15,643 bases of DNA from Pseudomonadota bacterium (GTDB lineage Bacteria; Pseudomonadota; Gammaproteobacteria; Burkholderiales; Burkholderiaceae_C), in the NCBI GenBank assembly GCA_023435325.1, contig JAEYRT010000277.1:1-15643 (forward strand), given 5' to 3'. Below, one piece after another: positions 6,296 to 13,405 of the stretch. A model generated the notes under the pieces. It had not been told where the DNA came from and did no database searches. It was given only the letters and a program-made list of their open reading frames with translations. Position 1 is the stretch's first letter. Each line of letters begins with the position of its first letter. A program made the translations under genes and the position numbers.

Positions 6296-6808
6296 TCAGT
6301 GAGCGCGGTCGTCGGGCTCGTTGCGCGGTTCGTCGGTGAACATCACCCGCTGTACCACACCGTGCGGATCGATGAACACGTGCGCCTGGCGGTCGATGCT
6401 ATTTTCGCTAATCCGGTAAGTCCAGATGTCGCCTTTGAAGTTGCCCACGCCCTCCACCAGCGCAGGCTTGCCAAAGTAATCAAACACATCCTGGCGTTGG
6501 TCCTGACCGATGCGCAGTTTCTGGAAATGCGCTTCCTGCAGCACCTGCTCCACGCGCAACAGGCGCTGCTGCCCGTCAAACACCAGGTGATAGACCTGCT
6601 GGCCTGCAGGCTGGTAGCTGTAGACCCAGCGCTGCCCGCCGCCGGGTAACGCCACACGCACATGGGGCTGCCCCATGTCCTGTGCAATCCGGGAGGCCGG
6701 TGTGCCAGGCTTTTGCCACTCGGGCACGGCACAGGCCGAAAGCGCGGCAACGCAGACCGCGGCTGCAGCCCAGCGCCACAAAGAAGCAAACACTGGGCGG
6801 GCAGACAT
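6296..6808 (-). CDS. Outer-membrane lipoprotein with two BamE/SmpA-OmlA-like repeats
   Basis: The 170-residue protein starts with a signal peptide ending in the lipobox LSAC (Leu23-Cys26), so it should be lipidated. Two similar halves follow. Each has a short helical piece with a G-x-P turn (IAQDMGQPHVRV at ~41-52; VFDYFGKPALVEG at ~108-120) and then strands with aromatic residues (RWVYSYQP...VYHLVFDGQQRLLRVEQVL and DIWTYRISE...AHVFIDPHGVVQRVMFTDEP). This is the two-helix plus three-strand pattern of BamE-type (SmpA/OmlA) domains. BamE itself has one such domain and supports outer-membrane protein assembly; this protein is a distant relative, not BamE proper. The ATG overlaps the def stop by one base (TGATG), indicating coupling. 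Its link to def and fmt is positional only. The domain assignment is my reading, with no search behind it. Confidence 0.75.
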   Translation of the reverse strand: MSARPVFASLWRWAAAAVCVAALSACAVPEWQKPGTPASRIAQDMGQPHVRVALPGGGQRWVYSYQPAGQQVYHLVFDGQQRLLRVEQVLQEAHFQKLRIGQDQRQDVFDYFGKPALVEGVGNFKGDIWTYRISENSIDRQAHVFIDPHGVVQRVMFTDEPRNEPDDRAH

Positions 6809-7317
6809 CAGTGCGCTGCCTGTTTTTGCATCTTGACCATCTTGGTCTTGATGCGGTTGCGCTTCAGGGGCGAGAGGTATTCCACGAACACCTTGCCCAT
6901 CAGATGGTCCATTTCATGCTGGATGCACACGGCCAGCAAGCCTTCGGCCTCGATCTCGCGCGCCTGGCCGTTTTCATCCAGGGCGCGCACCTTGACCTGG
7001 GTGGAGCGCTCCACGCCGTCGTAGATGCCGGGCACGGACAGGCAGCCCTCTTCACCGACCTGCTTTTCTTCGCTGGCCCAGAGAATTTCGGGATTGATCA
7101 GTACCAGTTTCTGGTCGCGATCTTGCGACACATCAATGACGATCAGGCGTTCGTGGAAGTCCACTTGCGTGGCAGCCAGCCCGATGCCATTGGCGTCGTA
7201 CATGGTCTCGAACATGTCCTCGATCTGCTTGCGGATGCGGTCATCCACCTGTTCCACAGGCTTGGCCACCTTGTGCAGGCGAGGGTCGGGAAAGCAAAGA
7301 ATAGGAAGTAAGGCCAT
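6808..7317 (-). CDS. def: Peptide deformylase
   Basis: The 169-residue cytoplasmic metalloenzyme removes the N-formyl group from nascent proteins. All three family motifs are present: GIGLAATQV (Gln51), EEGCLSVPG (metal ligand Cys92) and HEMDH (His134 and His138 ligands, Glu135 catalytic), with the same spacing as E. coli Def. I start it at ATG 7317 (MALLPILCFPDPRLHKVAKP), which aligns with known deformylases. The frame is open for 41 more codons upstream, but that part resembles no deformylase. There is no good Shine-Dalgarno before this ATG; instead a perfect 8-bp inverted repeat ends 9 nt upstream. It heads the probable operon def–lipoprotein–fmt–azlC–azlD and is divergent from the LysM gene. 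Confidence 0.97.
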   Translation of the reverse strand: MALLPILCFPDPRLHKVAKPVEQVDDRIRKQIEDMFETMYDANGIGLAATQVDFHERLIVIDVSQDRDQKLVLINPEILWASEEKQVGEEGCLSVPGIYDGVERSTQVKVRALDENGQAREIEAEGLLAVCIQHEMDHLMGKVFVEYLSPLKRNRIKTKMVKMQKQAAH

Positions 7318-7326
7318 GGCAAATTT

Positions 7327-7348
7327 CGAAAATGTGTCACCATTTTCG
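7327..7348 (-). promoter_or_regulatory. Perfect 8-bp dyad next to the def start
   Basis: CGAAAATG (7327-7334) and CATTTTCG (7341-7348) are exact inverted repeats with a 6-nt spacer. On the minus strand this would be an RNA hairpin ending 9 nt before the def AUG, just where a ribosome binds; as DNA it could be an operator in the divergent def/LysM region. The minus strand also reads GCGAAAGTG GCGAAAATG, a near-perfect tandem 9-mer overlapping the dyad. No T-run follows, so it is not a terminator. Function is inferred. Confidence 0.45.
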
Positions 7349-7405
7349 CCACTTTCGCGCGTTGACGCAGTCCGCGGCGCGCATTTGCGTTGCCCCATCA
7401 AGGGC

Positions 7406-7434
7406 TTGGAATGAGAATCAGCGGTCATTTTGAT
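7406..7434 (+). promoter_or_regulatory. Candidate promoter of the LysM-dprA unit
   Basis: TTGGAA (7406-7411) and TTTGAT (7429-7434) are separated by 17 bp, each matching four of six consensus bases. They lie about 45 bp before the LysM ATG, in the only non-coding stretch upstream of the gene pair. No other better pair was seen in 7318-7478. Tentative. Confidence 0.35.
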
Positions 7435-7478
7435 ACACAAGAAGGCATGAAAGCCGGTTCCGGCAAGAGGGAGAACGC

Positions 7479-8657
7479 ATGAAGGTCACCACAGCCGCTT
7501 CTTGTGCTTTGGCTTTGGGCATGGGGCTTTGCAGCGCCTGGCCCCCTGCCCTGGCGCAATCTTTTGCCGAACCGCCCGGCCCGGCGGCCACTCCGGAACA
7601 CAGCGCGGCGCAAGGCATTCCGGTTTCTGCGCTGCAGCCTGATGCCCCTGACAGTTACACCGTGGCACATGGCGATACGCTGTGGCGCATTGCAGGCATT
7701 TTTCTGCGCCAACCCTGGCGCTGGCCCGAGTTGTGGGGCATGAACCAGACAACCATCCGCAACCCCCACCGGATTTATCCAGGCCAGGTGCTGTACCTGG
7801 AAAAGTCGGACGGCCATGCGCGCCTGGGCCTGGCTCACCACGGCGAGCTGCCAACCCTCAAGCTCAGCCCCCGTATCCGCAGTGAGGCGCAACCCTCCAG
7901 CGCCCTGCCTACGCTGCACCTGCCCGCACTGGAAACATTTTTTGCCGAACCCTTGGTGGTGAACGCCAACTCGTTGACCGATGCGGCACGCATCATTGCC
8001 GGCAGCGATGCCCGCATCATGCTCTTCCAGGGGGACCGCATCTACGCCACAGGATCTGGGCTTGCGCCTGTAGAGCATGCAGCCGGCGCCTCCCGCAATT
8101 ACCGCGTGTTCCGTCAGGCTGTGCCGCTGCGCGACCCTATCACCCAGGAAATCCTGGGGTACGAAGCGCCGTATATCGGCCAGGCCCAGATGCTGCATGC
8201 GATGCCCCCGCAACCGGCATCTGGCCCAGGTGTGCAGCCCGCCACCTTCCTCATCACCAAGGCCAGGGAAGAAATCCGCCCCGGAGATCGCTTGTTGCCA
8301 GAACCTGCACAGCAGCCCCACCATTTCGTCCCCCACGCTCCCCCTGACGCGCTGACGGCCCATGTGGTTTCGCTCTATGGCAACGCCGCCGTACGTTATG
8401 GGGCAACCCACCACGTGGTGGCCATCAACAAAGGTGCCCGGGATGGCGTACAGCCCGGGGCGGTGCTGCAACTCATGCGCCAAGGACGGCAGGTACCCGA
8501 TCCCGGACACGTCCAGGCATCTGCCGTCATTCAATTGCCCGATGAGGCCAACGGCACGGCCATGGTCTTTCGCAGCTTTGAACGTGTCTCCTATGCGTTG
8601 ATCCTGGATACCCGCCAAGGCGTGCAGATCGGCGATGTCTTGACAGGTGCACGCTGA
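7479..8657 (+). CDS. Secreted LysM-domain protein upstream of dprA
   Basis: The 392-residue protein has a signal peptide (MKVTTAASCALALGMGLCSA, likely cut after PPALA near residue 26). One LysM domain follows at about 60-107: YTVAHGDTLWRIAG...WPELWGMNQ...IRNPHRIYPGQVLYL. LysM binds N-acetylglucosamine in peptidoglycan, so it should sit in the periplasm on the cell wall. The remaining ~280 residues contain no catalytic motif I recognise and are probably strand-rich; they carry stretches such as AYEAPYIGQA-like GYEAPYIGQAQML and a glycine turn INKGARDGVQPGAVL that recurs in this family. A good Shine-Dalgarno (AGAGGGAG) lies 6 nt before the ATG. Its stop overlaps the dprA start (TGATG), so the pair is translationally coupled. 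A role in wall binding is supported; a role in DNA uptake is only suggested by the neighbour. Confidence 0.87.
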   Translation: MKVTTAASCALALGMGLCSAWPPALAQSFAEPPGPAATPEHSAAQGIPVSALQPDAPDSYTVAHGDTLWRIAGIFLRQPWRWPELWGMNQTTIRNPHRIYPGQVLYLEKSDGHARLGLAHHGELPTLKLSPRIRSEAQPSSALPTLHLPALETFFAEPLVVNANSLTDAARIIAGSDARIMLFQGDRIYATGSGLAPVEHAAGASRNYRVFRQAVPLRDPITQEILGYEAPYIGQAQMLHAMPPQPASGPGVQPATFLITKAREEIRPGDRLLPEPAQQPHHFVPHAPPDALTAHVVSLYGNAAVRYGATHHVVAINKGARDGVQPGAVLQLMRQGRQVPDPGHVQASAVIQLPDEANGTAMVFRSFERVSYALILDTRQGVQIGDVLTGAR

Positions 8658-9841
8658 TGACGGCCCCCACCCCTGCATGGGAGCACCAGGAGCTGCAAGC
8701 CTGGCTGCGCTTGTCCTTGACCTCAGGCATCGGCAATGCCGCGGCCCGGCGCTTGCTGGCCCGCTTCGGCATGCCGCAGGCTGTTTTCGAGGCCTCACCT
8801 GCAGATTGGCAGGCCTGTGTGAGTGCGTTGCAATGCAAGCAACTACTGACGTTGCCCCCGAATTTTGCAGCCATGGTCCAGACCACCTGGGATTGGCTGC
8901 ACGACAGCCGCACGGACACGGCAAATGCCTTGATCACGTTGGGCGACCCGCGCTACCCCGACAGCCTGTTGCATACGGCAGATCCTCCACTGATGTTGTA
9001 TGTCACAGGTCCACGGCCCTGGCTGGAACGTACGGCGCCCCTGGTTGATTGGCAGCGTAGCTTGGCCATCGTGGGATCGCGCAACCCCACACCGCAGGGT
9101 GCCGATAACGCCTACCAGTTTGCCCATTACCTCGCAGGCCAGGGCTGGTGCCTCATATCCGGCATGGCGCGGGGTGTGGATACGGCAGTACACCAAGGGG
9201 CGCTGGCAGCCACGACCGAAGGCATGCCAACGGTGGCTGTCGTCGGCACTGGCGTAGACCGCATCTATCCGCGGCAAAACGAGCCACTGGCCCGGCAGCT
9301 GGCGCAGCGTGGACTGCTGATCAGCGAATTTCCGCTGGGCACACCGCCCATCGCCACCAATTTTCCCAAGCGCAACCGCATCATCTCGGGGTTGTCGCGT
9401 GGCACCCTGGTCGTGGAGGCCGCCCTGGCCTCAGGCTCCCTGATTACGGCACGTACCGCTTCCGAGCAGGGCCGCGAGGTATTTGCCATCCCTGGCTCGA
9501 TTCACAGCCCCCAGACACGGGGCTGTCATGCCTTGATCAAGCAGGGGGCCAAGCTGGTGGAGCACGCCCAGGATATTCTGGAAGAGTTGGACAACGTCAC
9601 GGCAAGCCGTGGTGCAGATGCTGCGGCCCACAATGCGGCATCGGGCACTGACTCCACCGCTGAAACAGCCATCCCCGCCTTGCTGGAGGCCATGGGTTTT
9701 GATCCAGTCTCCCTGGACCATTTGTCAGCCCGCACAGGTTGCAGCGTTGCGGAACTGCAGGCCCAGCTGCTGGAGCTGGAGTTGGACGGTTGGGTACAAC
9801 GGCTACCCGGAGGGCTCTATCAGCGCTGTGCGCAAGCATGA
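8657..9841 (+). CDS. dprA: DNA-processing protein DprA
   Basis: The 394-residue protein protects incoming single-stranded DNA during natural transformation and loads RecA on it. An N-terminal helical SAM-like part (~12-90) is followed by the extended Rossmann fold with its conserved blocks: AIVGSRNPT (~137-145), ISGMARGVD (~167-175), VVGTGVDRIYP (~195-205), ISEFPLG (~222-228), FPKRNRIISGLS (~236-247), SGSLITA (~259-265) and GREVFAIPGSI (~272-282). After a low-complexity Ala/Ser/Thr linker (~314-335) comes the C-terminal winged-helix domain (IPALLEAMGFDPVSLDHLSA through DGWVQRLPGGLYQR). The ATG overlaps the stop of the LysM gene by one base. A bidirectional terminator begins right at its stop codon. 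All expected motifs are intact, so it should be functional, and the organism may be naturally transformable. Confidence 0.97.
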   Translation: MTAPTPAWEHQELQAWLRLSLTSGIGNAAARRLLARFGMPQAVFEASPADWQACVSALQCKQLLTLPPNFAAMVQTTWDWLHDSRTDTANALITLGDPRYPDSLLHTADPPLMLYVTGPRPWLERTAPLVDWQRSLAIVGSRNPTPQGADNAYQFAHYLAGQGWCLISGMARGVDTAVHQGALAATTEGMPTVAVVGTGVDRIYPRQNEPLARQLAQRGLLISEFPLGTPPIATNFPKRNRIISGLSRGTLVVEAALASGSLITARTASEQGREVFAIPGSIHSPQTRGCHALIKQGAKLVEHAQDILEELDNVTASRGADAAAHNAASGTDSTAETAIPALLEAMGFDPVSLDHLSARTGCSVAELQAQLLELELDGWVQRLPGGLYQRCAQA

Positions 9842-9869
9842 AAAAAGGCTCCAGCAGGAGCCTTCTTTT
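9841..9869. terminator. Bidirectional terminator between dprA and secF
   Basis: AAGGCTCC (9845-9852) and GGAGCCTT (9857-9864) form a perfect 8-bp stem with an AGCA loop. It is preceded by A6 and followed by TTCTTTT, so it can end transcription of both the plus-strand LysM-dprA unit and the minus-strand yajC-secD-secF operon. It starts at the last base of the dprA stop codon. Confidence 0.9.
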
Positions 9870-9885
9870 CATGGAGCCAGAGGTG

Positions 9886-10836
9886 TCAGACCACGGCGCC
9901 TGCGTTGGGGTCGTTGGGGTCGTGCTCCGTCTTGGTGGGCTTGACCAGGTCTTCGCGCTTGACACCCAGCCACATCACAATGGCCGCGCCCACGAAGATG
10001 GACGAGTAGATGCCGAACACGATACCGATGGTCAGTGCCAGCGAGAAGTAGTGCAAGCTAGGGCCACCAAAGAAGAACATGGCCAGCACCATGGCTTCGG
10101 TCGATGCGTGGGTGATGACCGTGCGGCTCATGGTGGAGGTGATCGCATGGTTGATGACCTGCTTGGTATCCATCTTGCGCTGTCTGCGGAAGGTTTCACG
10201 GATACGGTCAAACACCACCACCGACTCATTCACGGAGTAGCCCAGCACCGCCAGCACACCGGCCAGCACGGGCAGCGAGAACTCCCACTGGAAGAAGGCG
10301 AAAAAGCCCAAAATGATGACCACGTCGTGGAAGTTGGCAAAGGCCGCTGCCACACCGAACTTCCATTCAAAGCGGAAGGCCAGGTAGATGATGATGCCCA
10401 GCAGCACCACGCCCAGGGCCAGCAAACCGTTGGTGACCAGCTCTTCACCCACGGAAGGCCCCACAAACTCGGTGCGGCGCAACTCGACTTCAGGGTCCAC
10501 CTCACGCAGCGCAGCCAGCACCTGTTCGCTTTGCTGCGCGGAGGTCACGCCTTTTTGCACGGGCATGCGGATCATCACGTCGCGTGCCGTGCCGAAGTTC
10601 TGCACCGTCACATCAGTGTAGCCCTTGGCCTGGATGGTGCCGCGCACCTTTTCCAGGTCTGCAGGCTGGCTGTAGGACACCTCCATGACCGTACCGCCCG
10701 TGAACTCCACGGACAGATGCAGTCCCTTGGTGACCAGGAAGAACACGGCCAGCACAAAGGTGATGATGGAAACCGCGTTGAGCACCAACGCATATTTCAT
10801 GAAGGGAATGTCTTTGCGGATGCGGAAGAGTTCCAT
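9886..10836 (-). CDS. secF: Protein translocase subunit SecF
   Basis: The 316-residue inner-membrane protein pairs with SecD to drive late steps of Sec export using the proton gradient. After a first membrane helix (~14-35) comes the family motif VEFTGG (residues 43-48), a periplasmic domain (~50-130), and five more helices. The fourth-helix motif VLGYSVNESVVVFDRIRETF (~197-216) contains Asp210 and the Arg pair that match the conserved charged residues of E. coli SecF. The C-terminus is a short acidic tail. A strong Shine-Dalgarno (AAAGGAGGA) overlaps the end of secD just after its stop, 5 nt before the ATG, so translation should follow secD closely. Length is normal. Confidence 0.98.
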   Translation of the reverse strand: MELFRIRKDIPFMKYALVLNAVSIITFVLAVFFLVTKGLHLSVEFTGGTVMEVSYSQPADLEKVRGTIQAKGYTDVTVQNFGTARDVMIRMPVQKGVTSAQQSEQVLAALREVDPEVELRRTEFVGPSVGEELVTNGLLALGVVLLGIIIYLAFRFEWKFGVAAAFANFHDVVIILGFFAFFQWEFSLPVLAGVLAVLGYSVNESVVVFDRIRETFRRQRKMDTKQVINHAITSTMSRTVITHASTEAMVLAMFFFGGPSLHYFSLALTIGIVFGIYSSIFVGAAIVMWLGVKREDLVKPTKTEHDPNDPNAGAVV

Positions 10837-10847
10837 GTCTTCCTCCT

Positions 10848-12728
10848 TTACTTCGCGTTTTCAACGGCTGTGCCGTCGGGACGCCAGATCGTGCCAATCG
10901 ACACGCTCTTGAGCTTTTTCTGGCGGCCATACCAGAGGTTCACCAGACCGCGCGAGAAGAACACGGCCGAGAACATGCTGGTCGCAATACCAATGCAGTG
11001 CACCACCGCAAAGCCGCGCACAGCACCCGAACCGAAGGCCAGCAGCGCCAAGCCCACGATCAAGGTGGTCAAGTTGGAGTCCAGAATCGTGGCCCACGCA
11101 CGGTCGTAACCGGCATGGATCGCGGCTTGGGGCGACATGCCTGCGCGCAGCTCTTCACGAATGCGTTCGTTGATCAGCACGTTGGAGTCGATCGCCACGC
11201 CTATGGCCAGTGCCATGGCCGCAATGCCGGGCAGCGTCAATGTGGCTTGCAGCATGGACAAAATTGCCATCAGCAGCAGCACGTTGACGCCCAGTGCAAT
11301 CGTGGAGAACACACCAAACAGGTGGTAGTACACGCACATGAAGATGGCGATGGCGATCATGCCCCAGACCACGGAATTGATACCGCGGTCAATGTTCTCA
11401 GCGCCCAGGCTGGGGCCAATGGTGTATTCCTCAATGATCTCCATGGGCGCAGCCAGCGAACCGGCGCGCAGCAGCAGCGAGGTGTCATTGGCTTCCATGG
11501 TGGTCATGCGACCCGAGATCTGCACGCGGCCACCCCCGATTTCCGAGCGGATCACGGGTGCGGTCACGACCTCACCCTTGCCCTTTTCGAACAGGATGAT
11601 GGCCATGCGCTTGTTGATGTTCTCGCGCGTGATGTCCTTGAAGATGCGTGCGCCCTTGGCATCCAGCACCAGGTTCACCGTGGGTTCCTGGGTCTGGCTG
11701 TCAAAACCGGGTTGGGCATCGGTCAGGTTCTCACCCGTCAGGATGACCTGTTTCTTGACGATCACGGCATTGCCGTTGCGGTCCAGGTAGCGCTCCGAAC
11801 CAAAGGGCACATTGCCGGTCCCCATCTCTGCAGCGCGGCCTTCGGAGGTCTCGTCGACCAGACGCAGCTCCAGTGTGGCCGTGCGACCCAGGATGTCCTT
11901 GGCCTTGGCCGTATCTTGCACGCCGGGCAACTGCACCACGATGCGGTTCAGGCCCTGCTGCTGGATCACAGGCTCGGCCACACCCAGCTCATTGATACGG
12001 TTGTGCAGCGTGGTGATGTTTTGCTTCAAGGCCTGCTCTTGCACCCGGCGCATGGCTTCCGGCTTGATCGTCACGCGCAAACGGCCTTCAACGCCACTGC
12101 CAGCCTCTGCCGCTTGCAGGTCAGGGAATTCATCGGCAATCAGATTGCGTGCAGCCGTCATGGTGGCTTCGTCGCGCAGGCGAATTTCGATCGCCTGGCC
12201 ATCACGGTTGATGCCGCCATGGCGAATGCTTTTGTCGCGCATCATGGTGCGCAAGTCACCTGCCAGCGAATCGGCGCGCTTGGTCAGGGCTGCTTCCATG
12301 TCCACTTCGAGCATGAAGTGCACGCCACCACGCAAGTCCAGGCCCAGATACATGGGGTTGGCGCCCAAGGCACTGAGCCAAGCGGGTGAGCGCGACACCA
12401 GATTCAGCGCCACGATATAGGCGGGGTCGGAGGGGTCGCTCACCAGGGCGCGTTCGATCACGTCCTTGGCCTTGAGCTGCTCGTCGGGCGTGTTGAAACG
12501 CGCACGCACGGAGTTGCCCTCGAGACTCAGAATGTCAGGCGAAAGCGATGCGGCTTGCAGTGCACTCTCTACACGGGCCAGCACGCCCTCATCGACCTTG
12601 ACAGAAGACTTGGCCGAAGACACTTGCACCGCAGGTGCTTCGCCGAAAAAATTGGGCAGGGTGTAAATAACCCCCACCAGTAGCGCGACCACAAGGATCG
12701 CGTACTTCCAGACCGGGTATCGGTTCAT
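10848..12728 (-). CDS. secD: Protein translocase subunit SecD
   Basis: The 626-residue inner-membrane protein forms the SecDF complex with SecF and contacts SecYEG, pulling exported proteins into the periplasm. An N-terminal helix (~7-25) is followed by the hallmark YLGLDLRGGVHFMLEVDM (~127-144), a large periplasmic region with P1 and P4 domains (~145-440), and five C-terminal helices (~450-600). Asp514 in the motif AIGVAIDSNVLINERIREEL corresponds to the functionally important Asp519 of E. coli SecD. Length matches the family (615 in E. coli). The ATG at 12728 has a moderate purine-rich GAGAGATAGAG upstream. It lies 88 bp after yajC; that gap has a weak 5-bp hairpin (12800-12815) but no convincing terminator, so the operon is probably continuous. 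Confidence 0.98.
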   Translation of the reverse strand: MNRYPVWKYAILVVALLVGVIYTLPNFFGEAPAVQVSSAKSSVKVDEGVLARVESALQAASLSPDILSLEGNSVRARFNTPDEQLKAKDVIERALVSDPSDPAYIVALNLVSRSPAWLSALGANPMYLGLDLRGGVHFMLEVDMEAALTKRADSLAGDLRTMMRDKSIRHGGINRDGQAIEIRLRDEATMTAARNLIADEFPDLQAAEAGSGVEGRLRVTIKPEAMRRVQEQALKQNITTLHNRINELGVAEPVIQQQGLNRIVVQLPGVQDTAKAKDILGRTATLELRLVDETSEGRAAEMGTGNVPFGSERYLDRNGNAVIVKKQVILTGENLTDAQPGFDSQTQEPTVNLVLDAKGARIFKDITRENINKRMAIILFEKGKGEVVTAPVIRSEIGGGRVQISGRMTTMEANDTSLLLRAGSLAAPMEIIEEYTIGPSLGAENIDRGINSVVWGMIAIAIFMCVYYHLFGVFSTIALGVNVLLLMAILSMLQATLTLPGIAAMALAIGVAIDSNVLINERIREELRAGMSPQAAIHAGYDRAWATILDSNLTTLIVGLALLAFGSGAVRGFAVVHCIGIATSMFSAVFFSRGLVNLWYGRQKKLKSVSIGTIWRPDGTAVENAK

Positions 12729-12816
12729 GATCGCGCTCTATCTCTCACGCTAGAAACAGGGCGCGGCATGCCTTCCAAAAAAGCCCACCGGCCCGCTCAA
12801 CCAGAAAAAGCTGGTC

Positions 12817-13149
12817 TTACTTAACGGTGCCCTTGGGCAACACTTGCACAACGGCGGAACGCTGGATTTGCACCTTGGTGCCTGCAGCGATTTCCACGAA
12901 CAGGAATTGCTCGTCCAGATCCACCACACGGCCCAGCAAACCACCGGCGGTAGCCACTTCGTCACCCTTGGTCAGTGCTTCCACCATGGCACGGTGTTCT
13001 TTCTGACGCTTCATCTGGGGACGAATCATCACAAAGTACAGCACCACGAACATCAGCACCAGCGGCAGCATGCCGGTGAGGGAAGACATCATGCTGCCTT
13101 CAGCAGCGGCTGCAGGAGCGGTTTGGGCAAAAGCAGAAGAAATAAACAC
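12817..13149 (-). CDS. yajC: Preprotein translocase subunit YajC
   Basis: The 110-residue protein is the small accessory subunit of the SecDF-YajC complex. A short N-terminus (MFISSAFAQTAPAAAAE) precedes one membrane helix (~24-42, GMLPLVLMFVVLYFVMIRPQ). The RPQ-x-K-R-x-K-E-H signature and a cytoplasmic part with GDEVATAGGLLGRVV (~61-76) are typical of YajC. The start is GTG (13149-13147), with GGAG 9 nt upstream; the next in-frame start would remove part of the helix region. It heads yajC-secD-secF. A terminator-like hairpin lies only 27 nt upstream of this start (13176-13201). In many proteobacteria tgt precedes yajC; here the upstream gene is an oxidoreductase instead. Confidence 0.96.
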   Translation of the reverse strand: MFISSAFAQTAPAAAAEGSMMSSLTGMLPLVLMFVVLYFVMIRPQMKRQKEHRAMVEALTKGDEVATAGGLLGRVVDLDEQFLFVEIAAGTKVQIQRSAVVQVLPKGTVK

Positions 13150-13175
13150 GGACGAACTCCAAGGCGGAATGGGTC

Positions 13176-13201
13176 AAAAAAAGAACAGGCCACAAGGCCT
13201 G
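13176..13201 (-). terminator. Terminator-like hairpin in the yajC leader (possible attenuator)
   Basis: On the minus strand CAGGCC (13201-13196) pairs perfectly with GGCCTG (13191-13186) around a TTGT loop, followed by TTC and a T7 run (13182-13176). This has the form of an intrinsic terminator. It lies only 27 nt before the yajC GTG, too close to fit a normal promoter between them. The oxidoreductase gene upstream already has its own terminator-like repeat at 13337-13385. The only promoter-like hexamer I find (TACAAT, 13245-13240, no good -35) is upstream of the hairpin, so transcripts would have to pass it. Confidence 0.6.
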
Positions 13202-13336
13202 CAAGCACTACAGCATAGCTGAGCGCAAGTCAACGAAGCATTGTATGCGTGCACTTTATGCGCCAGCGTGGCTAAACCTGAGTGACAGCCAGTGTTTGCA
13301 GTCTTTGAAACTTACAGGCACATCGGCATCAAAGAC

Positions 13337-13385
13337 AGATAAACAAAGCGCTGACAGCTCCTGTTTTGATAGAGCCATCAGCGCT
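13337..13385 (-). terminator. AGCGCT-type inverted repeat after the oxidoreductase gene (repeat copy B)
   Basis: Arms AGCGCTGACAGCTC (13347-13360) and GAGCCATCAGCGCT (13372-13385) surround an 11-nt loop. As minus-strand RNA all 14 positions pair, two as G-U wobbles; on the plus strand those two are A-C mismatches. The stem is followed on the minus strand by TTGTTTATCT. It begins 21 nt after the stop codon of the minus-strand oxidoreductase gene, the proper place for its terminator. It shares CAAAA...GAGCT..CAGCGCTTT with copy A at 4005-4098. The rest of 13202-13336 holds nothing else I can support. Confidence 0.65.
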
Positions 13386-13405
13386 GGAGAACGACCAGAC
13401 TTGAA

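Noticed and set aside
4930..6339. A long plus-strand open frame opposite azlC and fmt.
   Set aside because: The translation is His/Gln/Gly-rich and lacks any recognisable domain, while the opposite strand encodes two well-conserved families.
7425..8924. A 499-codon minus-strand open frame opposite the LysM gene and start of dprA.
   Set aside because: Cys/Arg/Gly-rich shadow protein; the plus strand has a Shine-Dalgarno, signal peptide and LysM domain.
9739..12389. Two long plus-strand open frames opposite secF and secD.
   Set aside because: Composition is that of antisense shadows (His, Gln, Asp repeats); secD and secF are complete and unmistakable on the other strand.
12729..12816. A terminator or attenuator between yajC and secD.
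   Set aside because: The only stem is 5 bp (12800-12804 with 12811-12815) and is not followed by a T-run; the later T6 run has no convincing stem before it.
13256..13378. A 40-codon open frame on the minus strand in the yajC leader (starting MALSKQELSALC), possible leader peptide.
   Set aside because: It starts inside repeat copy B and includes its second arm, has no ribosome binding site I trust, and shows no run of codons or stall motif typical of a leader peptide.
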